Of a DNA stretch of 64,000 bases, positions 54,294 through 64,000 are shown piece after piece. Position numbers and translations under genes: made by a program. The notes beneath the pieces were generated by a model. It saw only the letters and a program-made list of their open reading frames with translations, was not told the DNA's origin and made no database searches. This stretch comes from Micromonospora gifhornensis (GTDB taxonomy: Bacteria; Actinomycetota; Actinomycetes; Mycobacteriales; Micromonosporaceae). The stretch is taken from assembly GCF_016863515.1 (NCBI RefSeq), contig NZ_BOPA01000017.1:186001-250000 (forward strand), written 5' to 3'. How positions within the stretch are numbered: the first letter of the stretch is position 1; the number at the start of each line of letters is the position of its first letter.

Positions 54294-57200
54294 GTGCGAC
54301 TGCTTCGTGATCTGTGGGTCACTTCTTCCCGCAGGATGACCCTGGTGGCCGTGCTGGTCGTGATCGGCGGCATCGGCCAGGCGGCCACCGCCGCGCTGGC
54401 CGGGCCGGTGCTGGTGAACCGTTCCGTCGTCTTCTTCGTGCTGCTGACGATCGCCCTGACCGCCGCCGTCTTCAGCGACCTGGTGGTCAGCCTGGTGATG
54501 GCCGGGGTGACCGCCGACTGGTCCGCCGACCTGCGCCGCCGACTCTGTCGGGTGGCAATGGGGCAACCCGTGCCCGCCCTGGAGACGACGCCGGTCGGTG
54601 AGATGCTCGACCGCATCGACGGTGACGTCTACGACGTGGCCTCCGGGGTACGCGGACCGGGCATCCGGCTGGCCCAGTCGTTGGCGGTGGGTGTGGCGGC
54701 CACCCTGGTCGCGATCACCGTCTGGTGGCCGGCCGGAATCGGCATGCTGCTGGTGACCGTCCTGCTCGCGGTCACCCTGCGCCGGCCCGCCGGTCGGATC
54801 GCCCCGGCCCGGATGAAGGAGGAGGCGGCCTGGTCCGACCTGGCGGCGGTGATGGAGGAGTCCATCCACGGCCAGGACGACGTACGCACCAGCCTGGCCC
54901 GGCCGTACGTGCTGCGCCTCTACGCCCGCCGGGCGTCGGAGGTGCTCCGCCGTGGACTGGTGGTCTGGCGGATGGGTGCGCAGGTGAACTCCATCGCGGC
55001 GGGGGTGACCCGGGCCGGCATCGTCCTGGTGGTGCTGGGCGGGGTGTGGGCGTTCGGCACCGGCCGGGTGGACGCCGCCCAGTTGACCGCGATCTGGCTG
55101 CTCGCGCTCTCCCTGGGCATGACTGTCGAACACATCAGCCGGATGGTGCCCGACGTGCAGCACGCCCTCGGTGCCTGGGGTCGGGTGCAACTGCTGCAGA
55201 ACGCCGAGCAGGAACCGACCGGCGGCGACTCCCCGGTCGACGGCGATCTGGTCATCCGTGACCTGACCTTCCGCTACCCGGTCGAAGCGGAGGCCGAGCG
55301 GGGTCCGGCGCTGCGCGAGGTCAACCTGACCTTCATCCGCGGTCGCTCGTACGCGCTTGTCGGGCGGACCGGCTCGGGCAAGTCGACGCTGGCCAAGGTG
55401 CTCACCCGGGCCGTGGACGTGCCGGCGGGCACGGTGCTGCTCGGCGGGCGGGACGTGCTCGACCTGGACGTGGAACAGCTACGTCGGTGGATCGCGCTGG
55501 TGCCGCAGCGTACCGAGATCCTGGCCGGCACCCTCGCCGAGAACGTGGCGCTGTTCGACCCGGAACTGCTCGACGCCGCCGAACGGGCCCTGCACGAGCT
55601 GGACCTGGCCGGCTGGATCGCCGAACTGCCCGCCGGCCTGGACACCCGGCTCGGCGAGGGCGGGCACGTGCTGTCGGCCGGGCAGGAGCAGTTGGTCGCC
55701 TTCGCCCGCATCCTGGTCCGCGATCCGCACGTGGTGATCCTGGACGAGGCCACCGCCCGGCTCGACCCGGTCACCGAGGCACGGGTCCAGCGGGCCACCT
55801 CGCGGCTGCTCCGGGACCGGATCGGCATCGTCATCGCGCACCGGCTCTCCTCCGTACGCGAGTGCGACGAGGTGGTGGTGCTGGCCGACGGCGCGGTGGT
55901 GGAGGCCGGCCCGCTGGCCAGTTCCCGTCGCTTCGCCGAGCTGCTCGCGGCCAGCCACACCGACGCGTACGACCCAGCACTGCTCGTCGAATCCGATGCC
56001 GTGCAGGGTGAACCGGCGCTTGTCGGCGCCGCCTCGACGGAGTTGGCCGGGGGCGCGTTCCCCGACGCCGCCGCGCTGTCGGGTGGCCCGCTCGGTGGTT
56101 CGTCGACGCTTGGCGTCGAGCGGTCCGCCGACGATCCCGCGCCGGTCGTCGGACCCGAACCGGTCGAGCCGGTCGAGGGACGCCAGAGCGGCGGGCGTAC
56201 CGACGGCGGCGGGCGTGCTGACGGCGGCGGTGACGTGCCGGCGGGTGGGCCGGGCGTGGAGCGTCGGCCGGCGTCCCGGTTCCAGACGATGCGGGAGATC
56301 GTCCGGCTCTGCCTCAACGATCCCCGCTACGGCCTGTCGGCCATCGGCATCTTCTCCGTACTTACCGTGTTCGGTCTGGACGGGCCGTTGCTGGCCTGGC
56401 TCTGGGTCGACGTGGTGGACGGCACCGGCAATCCGTGGCTGCCCGCGTTGGGCATCGCGGCCGGCCTGATCCTCGCCATCCCCGCCAACTACTGGACCCA
56501 CCTGTGGTTCCCGGCCTGGTTCGTCCGGCAGATGCTGCGGATCAGTGCCCGCCTGGTGCACGGGCAGACCGGTCCACGCCGGATCAGCCGGCACAGCCCG
56601 GCCGAGGTGGTGGCCCAGGGTGGTGACACCGAACGCGTCGTCCAACTTGCCGACAACGTGCTGGACCAGACGGTCGCGGTGATCCTGCTGGTGGTGATGA
56701 CAGTGGTCACCGACAGCGTGGTGCCGGGGCTGTTCTTCATCGGCACGATGGTGCTGTCCGGGCTGGCCGCGACGGCGTTCGGGCCGCGACTGGAACGCGC
56801 GGCCCGCGACACGGTGGCCGCCCGGGCCGCCTTCGCCACCGCGCTGGTGTCCAGCCTGTCGGCGGCCCGGACGGTGAAGCTCGCCGGGGCCACCCGGCCG
56901 GTGCTGACCCACCTGGCCCGCCTCGACACGGTCCGCAGCGACCGGCAGCGCCGGGAGATCGCCGTGCAGGTGTGGGCCCGGTCCACCCCGGCACTGGCCA
57001 GCGGCCTGCTGCCGATCGGCGTCTGGGCGCTGTATCTGTCCGGCGGGCTGGCCGCCGGGGCGGCGCTGGTCGCGGTCGCCACGCTGGGTGCGGCCCGCTG
57101 GTTCGCGTGGACCACCGCGTCACTGGTCTCGCAGGTGCCGTCGGCTCGGGTGTGGACGCGTCGGACTGTGGAGATGGCCGGCGTCGAGGCGTACTCGGCG

Positions 57201-57950
57201 CGGATCCCGGGTGTCGATCTCATAGCGGGGACGGCGCCCGCCCCACCGCAGCCGCCGCGTACCCCGCTGCGTCGGCTGGAGCTGACCAATTTCGGCGTAC
57301 GGCACACCGACGGCACCGTGGCGGTACGCGATGTCAACCTGACCGTGGAGCGTGGCCAGCTCGTCCTGATCGTCGGCCCGGTCGGTGCGGGCAAGTCCTC
57401 CCTGCTGCGGGCCCTGGCCGGGATCGCTCCACACATCGGGCAGGTGACCTGGAACGACGATCCGGTCACCGAGCCGGAGTTGTTCCTGCGCCCCAACCAG
57501 GTCGGCTATGTCGGCCAGGTGCCCCGGGTGCTCTCCGGCACGGTCGCCGACAACATCACCCTCGGGCATCCGGTCGACGCCCGACACGCCGTGGCCACCG
57601 CCCAGCTGGAACACGACCTGGCGGCCACCGGCAGCGGGCTCGGGCTGCTCATCGGGCACAAGGGCACCCGGCTCTCCGGCGGCCAACTCCAGCGCCTGGC
57701 GCTGGCCCGGGCGTTGGCACCGCGTACCGAACTGCTGGTCGCCGACGACGTCTCCTCTGCGTTGGACGTCACCACCGAACTGGCGCTGTGGCAGGCGCTG
57801 CGCGAGCACGGCGTGACAGTCGTCGGGTCCACGTCGAAGCGGGCCGCGCTGGTGCGGGCCGACCATGTCGTGGTGCTCACCGACGGCATGGTGATGGCCC
57901 AGGGGCCGTGGTGCGAGCTGGAGGGGAAGTGGGGGCACCTCGCGGGTTGA
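54294..57950 (+). CDS. Fused two-half ABC transporter with one degenerate ATP site
   Basis: A 1218-residue membrane protein with two transmembrane-plus-ATPase halves in one chain. Half 1 has six predicted helices, Walker A GRTGSGKST at 357, signature LSAGQEQ near 460, Walker B with catalytic Glu485 (VILDEATARLD) and H-loop His516. A linker of about 90 residues rich in Gly, Pro and Asp follows. Half 2 has Walker A GPVGAGKSS at 1028 and signature LSGGQLQ near 1127. In Walker B the catalytic Glu is Asp1152 (LLVADDVSSALD), and Ser1179 replaces the H-loop His. So one composite site is consensus and one degenerate, typical of asymmetric exporters. The substrate is unknown. GTG 54294 follows GAGGACGG. 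Confidence 0.92.
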   Translation: MRLLRDLWVTSSRRMTLVAVLVVIGGIGQAATAALAGPVLVNRSVVFFVLLTIALTAAVFSDLVVSLVMAGVTADWSADLRRRLCRVAMGQPVPALETTPVGEMLDRIDGDVYDVASGVRGPGIRLAQSLAVGVAATLVAITVWWPAGIGMLLVTVLLAVTLRRPAGRIAPARMKEEAAWSDLAAVMEESIHGQDDVRTSLARPYVLRLYARRASEVLRRGLVVWRMGAQVNSIAAGVTRAGIVLVVLGGVWAFGTGRVDAAQLTAIWLLALSLGMTVEHISRMVPDVQHALGAWGRVQLLQNAEQEPTGGDSPVDGDLVIRDLTFRYPVEAEAERGPALREVNLTFIRGRSYALVGRTGSGKSTLAKVLTRAVDVPAGTVLLGGRDVLDLDVEQLRRWIALVPQRTEILAGTLAENVALFDPELLDAAERALHELDLAGWIAELPAGLDTRLGEGGHVLSAGQEQLVAFARILVRDPHVVILDEATARLDPVTEARVQRATSRLLRDRIGIVIAHRLSSVRECDEVVVLADGAVVEAGPLASSRRFAELLAASHTDAYDPALLVESDAVQGEPALVGAASTELAGGAFPDAAALSGGPLGGSSTLGVERSADDPAPVVGPEPVEPVEGRQSGGRTDGGGRADGGGDVPAGGPGVERRPASRFQTMREIVRLCLNDPRYGLSAIGIFSVLTVFGLDGPLLAWLWVDVVDGTGNPWLPALGIAAGLILAIPANYWTHLWFPAWFVRQMLRISARLVHGQTGPRRISRHSPAEVVAQGGDTERVVQLADNVLDQTVAVILLVVMTVVTDSVVPGLFFIGTMVLSGLAATAFGPRLERAARDTVAARAAFATALVSSLSAARTVKLAGATRPVLTHLARLDTVRSDRQRREIAVQVWARSTPALASGLLPIGVWALYLSGGLAAGAALVAVATLGAARWFAWTTASLVSQVPSARVWTRRTVEMAGVEAYSARIPGVDLIAGTAPAPPQPPRTPLRRLELTNFGVRHTDGTVAVRDVNLTVERGQLVLIVGPVGAGKSSLLRALAGIAPHIGQVTWNDDPVTEPELFLRPNQVGYVGQVPRVLSGTVADNITLGHPVDARHAVATAQLEHDLAATGSGLGLLIGHKGTRLSGGQLQRLALARALAPRTELLVADDVSSALDVTTELALWQALREHGVTVVGSTSKRAALVRADHVVVLTDGMVMAQGPWCELEGKWGHLAG

Positions 57951-58004
57951 GCCCGGCAGGTGCCACCCAGCGGGCTGAGCCCGGCAGTGTCACCTGCCGG
58001 GCTC
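57949..58004. terminator. Strong bidirectional terminator after the ABC transporter
   Basis: GAGCCCGGCAGGTG (57949-57962) is exactly complementary to CACCTGCCGGGCTC (57991-58004). The stem starts inside the ABC stop codon and separates it from the convergent oxidoreductase, ending at 58017. A partial direct repeat of TGAGCCCGGCAG lies in the loop. Confidence 0.85.
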
Positions 58005-58016
58005 ACCCGCCGGCCT

Positions 58017-60758
<2,742 letters not shown>

Positions 60759-60865
60759 GCCCACAAACCTATCCGGACTCGGCGGCGATATCCTGGCGGC
60801 AGGACGTCCTGCTTGATCCACTGGACGCTCCGCACCCCTGCCTTCCCACCCCCGAAGGACTCGCG

Positions 60866-62068
60866 ATGACCGTGGCATACCTGGTGGCCGGTGTCCGCAC
60901 CCCGATCGGCCGGTACGCGGGCGCCCTCGCCGGCGTACGCCCCGACGACCTGGCCGCGCACGTGATCCGCGAACTGGTCGCCCGGCACCCGTCGGTGGAC
61001 TGGTCCCGCACCGACGACGTGGTGTTCGGCTGCGCCAACCAGGCCGGTGAGGACAACCGCAACGTGGCCCGGATGGCGGCGCTGCTCGGCGGCCTGCCGG
61101 AGCAGGTCTCCGGCAGCACGGTCAACCGGCTCTGCGGCTCCGGCCTCGACGCGCTGGCCACCGCCGCGCGGGCGATCGTCGCCGGGGAGGCCGATCTGAT
61201 GGTCGCCGGCGGGGTGGAGAGCATGAGCCGGGCCCCGTTCGTCATGCCGAAGGCCACCAGCGCCTTCTCCCGCGCCGCCGAGATGTACGACACCACGATC
61301 GGCTGGCGGCTGGTCAACCCGCTGATGGAGCAGGGCTGGGGGGTCGACTCGATGCCGGAGACGGCGGAGAACGTCGCCGTCGAGTTCGGTGTCGACCGGC
61401 TCGCCCAGGACGAGTTCGCGTACCGCTCGCAGATGCGGGCCGCCAAGGCGCAGGCCGACGGCCGGCTGGCCGAGGAGATCGTGCCGGTGACCGTGCCTGC
61501 CGGTCGGCGCGAGACGCGGCTGGTCGAGGTCGACGAGCACCCCCGGCAGACCTCGATGGAGAAGCTGGGCGCGCTGCCCACCCCGTTCCGTACCGGCGGC
61601 ACGGTGACCGCCGGCAACTCCTCAGGGGTCAACGACGGTGCGGTGGCGCTGCTGGTCGCCTCGCAGCGGGCCGTCGAGGAGTACGGTCTCACCCCGCTGG
61701 CCCGCGTCGTCGGGACGGCGACGGCCGGGGTGCCGCCGCGGATCATGGGCATCGGCCCGGTGCCGGCGACCCGGCGACTGCTTCAGCGGCAGGGCCTCTC
61801 CGTGACCGACCTCGACGTGATCGAGTTGAACGAGGCGTTCGCCGCCCAGTCCGTCGCGGTGCTGCGGGAGTTGGGCCTGCCCGAGGACGCCGAACACGTC
61901 AACCCGAACGGTGGGGCCATCGCGCTGGGCCACCCGCTCGGTGCCAGCGGCGCCCGGCTCGCGCTCACCGCCGCGCTGGAGCTGCGTCGCCGGGGCGGCC
62001 GCCGAGCCGTCGCCACCATGTGTGTCGGCGTCGGCCAGGGCATCTCCATGCTGCTCGAAGCCGCCTGA
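60866..62068 (+). CDS. Acetyl-CoA acetyltransferase / thiolase
   Basis: Condenses or cleaves acyl-CoA. The 400-residue protein has the thiolase nucleophile Cys in [13 protein letters not shown], the [11 protein letters not shown] block, [19 protein letters not shown] with the catalytic His, and the second Cys in [13 protein letters not shown]. The start [29 protein letters not shown] resembles beta-ketoadipyl-CoA thiolases (PcaF) as well as general acetyltransferases, so the exact substrate is open. ATG 60866 follows CGAAGGAC. It has no fatty-acid or aromatic-degradation partners here. Confidence 0.93.
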   Translation: MTVAYLVAGVRTPIGRYAGALAGVRPDDLAAHVIRELVARHPSVDWSRTDDVVFGCANQAGEDNRNVARMAALLGGLPEQVSGSTVNRLCGSGLDALATAARAIVAGEADLMVAGGVESMSRAPFVMPKATSAFSRAAEMYDTTIGWRLVNPLMEQGWGVDSMPETAENVAVEFGVDRLAQDEFAYRSQMRAAKAQADGRLAEEIVPVTVPAGRRETRLVEVDEHPRQTSMEKLGALPTPFRTGGTVTAGNSSGVNDGAVALLVASQRAVEEYGLTPLARVVGTATAGVPPRIMGIGPVPATRRLLQRQGLSVTDLDVIELNEAFAAQSVAVLRELGLPEDAEHVNPNGGAIALGHPLGASGARLALTAALELRRRGGRRAVATMCVGVGQGISMLLEAA

Positions 62069-62226
62069 CGGCCGGGCCGAGGCTGCTTGATCGCCGGGCC
62101 GCGCCGCCTGACAGGGCGCGCCGGCACGGTCGCCGGACAAAGGCGGTTGTGGATCTCCCAGGGTGTGGCGCGCGGGCCTAGAGTAGGCAGCGTTACTTGA
62201 TCCGTCGCGACGACTTGGGGTAACCA

Positions 62227-63045
62227 GTGCAGCAGCCGGACGGAGCACCCATCGAGATCGACCTTTCCCGGCCCAGCGCGGCCCGGGTGTACGACTATTT
62301 CCTGGGCGGTGCCCACAACTTCGAGGTCGACCGGCAGTTGGCCGACCAGATCGCGGCGATGACGCCGAACCTGCCGGCGACCATGCGGGCGGGTCGGGAG
62401 TTCCTGCGCCGGGCCGTACGCGTGCTGCTCGACGCCGGCATCGACCAGTTCCTCGACATCGGCTCGGGCATCCCCACCGTCGGCAACGTGCACGAGGTCG
62501 CCCAGGCCGCCAACCCGCAGGCCCGGGTGGTCTACGTCGACATCGACCCGGTGGCGGTGGCGCACAGTCGGCAACTGCTGGCCGGCAACGAGTCGACCGG
62601 CGTCATCCACGCCGACCTGCGCGACCCGCAGCGGATTCTCGCCGAGACCCGGGCGTTGCACCTGCTCGACTTCGACCGGCCACTGGGCATCCTGCTGGCC
62701 GGCGTGGTCCACTTCGTACCCGACGCCGACCGGCCCGGCGACATCCTGGCCACCCTGCGGGCCGCCGCCGCACCCGGCAGTCACCTGGTGATCTCGCACT
62801 CCACCTTCGAGGACCAGCCGCAGGAGATGCTTGACGCGCAGCGGCTCTCGGCGCGTACCAGCACCGAGATCACGCTCCGGTCGCGGGCCGAGATCACCTC
62901 GTTCTTCGGCGACTGGACGATCCTCGAACCGGGCGTGGTGCACATGGAGCTGTGGCGTCCGGACTCGCCGTCCGACGTGGCCGCCGACGCGCAACGCTTC
63001 GGTGCCTTCGGCGCGGTGGCTCGCAACGACGACGTAGCGGGGTGA
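62227..63045 (+). CDS. SAM-dependent methyltransferase, DUF574 type
   Basis: A 272-residue methyltransferase of the DUF574/Methyltransf_19 group found mainly in actinobacteria. The recognisable start is [25 protein letters not shown]; the SAM site is [16 protein letters not shown] and [14 protein letters not shown], and HADLRDP follows. The methyl acceptor is unknown. GTG 62227 follows GGGGTAA. The PAS-GGDEF gene begins 4 bases after the stop, so the two may share a transcript, though no biochemical link is known. Confidence 0.92.
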   Translation: MQQPDGAPIEIDLSRPSAARVYDYFLGGAHNFEVDRQLADQIAAMTPNLPATMRAGREFLRRAVRVLLDAGIDQFLDIGSGIPTVGNVHEVAQAANPQARVVYVDIDPVAVAHSRQLLAGNESTGVIHADLRDPQRILAETRALHLLDFDRPLGILLAGVVHFVPDADRPGDILATLRAAAAPGSHLVISHSTFEDQPQEMLDAQRLSARTSTEITLRSRAEITSFFGDWTILEPGVVHMELWRPDSPSDVAADAQRFGAFGAVARNDDVAG

Positions 63046-63049
63046 CCTG

Positions 63050-64000
63050 ATGTCGGCCGTCGGTGCCCCCGGAGGGCGTGCCGTCGATCCGGCCGGCGCG
63101 CACAACTACGCGACCGAGTGGGCGCAGGCGGTACGCCGGCTCGGCTTCGTACCGATGAGCGCGGCCGACACCGAGCGCCTGCTGTTGTCGTACACCCTGC
63201 GGCTGGCCGAGGCGCTGCTGCACGCCGACGAGGTGGCCCCGGTGGCGGCGGAGGTCGGTCAGGCCCTGGTCGAGGCGCACCTGACCGAACCGGACATGAT
63301 CGAGTGGTCGGTGCGCTCGCTCGCCGACCGGTTGCCCGACCAGGTACTGGGCGGGTCGACCGGGCTCGACGACCGGATCGCGGTGGCGCAGGGCGCGCTC
63401 GCGGCCGGGTTCGCCCGCGCGCTGCGTGATCGCACCTTCGCCCAGCAGGAGCGGATCGCACGGTCGGCGTGGCAGGCCCGCGACGATGTCGAGCGGGCGT
63501 TGCGCGACAGCGAGGCCAGGTTCCGGGCGGTCTTCCGGGGCGCGGCGATCGGCATCGGCATCGCCGACGTCGACGGGCAGATCATCGACGTCAACCAGCC
63601 CTTCGCCGACATGCTCGGCTACTCCATCGAGGAGATGCGCCAGCTCAACGTGACGGCCCTGTTCCACCACGACGACGCACCCGGCATGTGGGAGCTGTAC
63701 GGGGAACTGATCGAGGGCAAACACGAATCCGCACGGGTCGAGAAGCGGTACTACCGCAAGGACGGCACCTCCGTCTGGACGGACCTGGCAGTCTCGTTGA
63801 TCCGGCACGACGACGGCCGGCCCCGGTTCACCATCGCCGTTGCCGAGGACATCACGCAACGGTACGAACTCCAGCGTCGGTTGCGCTTCCAGGCGCTGCA
63901 CGACCCGCTTACCGAACTGCCCAACCGCACGCTGTTCTTCGAGACGCTGAGCCGCCTGCTCAGCGCCTCGGGTCGGGTCGGAGTCTGCTTCCTCGACCTC
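63050..64000 (+). CDS. PAS-GGDEF signalling protein, 5' part (cut by window end)
   Basis: The first 317 residues of a signalling protein. Residues 1-150 form a helical region ([34 protein letters not shown]) of unknown kind. A PAS domain covers about 150-275 ([36 protein letters not shown], then [22 protein letters not shown] and [15 protein letters not shown]). The visible end [22 protein letters not shown] and VGVCFLDL is the start of a GGDEF domain, so it should make or bind cyclic di-GMP; an EAL domain may follow outside the window. ATG 63050 gives a continuous frame of exactly 951 bases to the end, four bases after the methyltransferase stop. Confidence 0.9.
   Translation, partial: MSAVGAPGGRAVDPAGAHNYATEWAQAVRRLGFVPMSAADTERLLLSYTLRLAEALLHADEVAPVAAEVGQALVEAHLTEPDMIEWSVRSLADRLPDQVLGGSTGLDDRIAVAQGALAAGFARALRDRTFAQQERIARSAWQARDDVERALRDSEARFRAVFRGAAIGIGIADVDGQIIDVNQPFADMLGYSIEEMRQLNVTALFHHDDAPGMWELYGELIEGKHESARVEKRYYRKDGTSVWTDLAVSLIRHDDGRPRFTIAVAEDITQRYELQRRLRFQALHDPLTELPNRTLFFETLSRLLSASGRVGVCFLDL

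Overview
This is high-GC actinobacterial DNA, most likely from Micromonospora or a close relative in the Micromonosporaceae. The evidence is the strong G/C third-position bias, many GTG starts, actinobacterial families (DUF2469, DUF2631, DUF397/DUF5753, DUF4081-GNAT, DUF574-type methyltransferase) and a housekeeping gene order that I recall as resembling the Mycobacterium tuberculosis Rv2909c-Rv2867c block. No rRNA, tRNA or CRISPR array was found.

Positions 1-23.2 kb are mainly core genome. The window opens inside proS, followed by a DUF402 gene and the rpsP-khpA-rimM-trmD-rplS ribosome-maturation cluster. Next come two tandem signal peptidase I genes, a Nudix gene, rnhB and a DUF2469 gene, then an M23 peptidase and a class V aminotransferase facing it. 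A minus-strand block holds yraN-comM-dprA and xerC. The plus strand resumes with rpsB-tsf-pyrH-frr-cdsA-rlmN and a DivIVA-domain protein. Hairpin terminators follow rplS, tsf and the DivIVA gene, and a partial hairpin lies between rpsB and tsf.

Positions 23.2-49.5 kb are accessory sequence inserted in the core order. They carry a small DUF2631 membrane protein, a fused metallo-beta-lactamase/Rieske protein, an FAD oxidoreductase, a BrkB-like membrane protein, a GNAT enzyme, a secreted M14 carboxypeptidase and endonuclease V. The centre is a polymorphic-toxin locus. A 2586-residue secreted RHS protein has a ricin-type lectin insert, a HINT self-cleavage domain and a low-GC C-terminal toxin tip, and is followed directly by a likely immunity gene. 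It is divergent from a large exported DNRLRE/FG-GAP protein. Beyond it lies a complete ISL3-family insertion sequence with an 8-bp target duplication, inserted in a decayed duplicate of a nearby small gene. Next come a three-gene operon of tiny proteins, a divergent XRE/DUF397 regulatory pair and a Uma2-type nuclease.

Positions 49.5-64 kb return to core and metabolic genes. dxr, an rseP/Rip1-type site-2 protease and ispG join two steps of isoprenoid (MEP) synthesis with an intramembrane protease, followed by a DUF4081-GNAT gene. Then come a fused two-half ABC exporter, an old-yellow-enzyme reductase, a membrane protein, a glutathionyl-hydroquinone reductase-like enzyme, a thiolase, a DUF574 methyltransferase and the start of a PAS-GGDEF signalling protein cut by the window end.

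Three copies of a 56-bp intergenic repeat with GTTAA...GGGGCCC half-units exactly 31 bp apart lie near 15.5, 25.4 and 49.4 kb. Other inverted repeats near 1.0 and 48.4 kb add to the intergenic repeat content.
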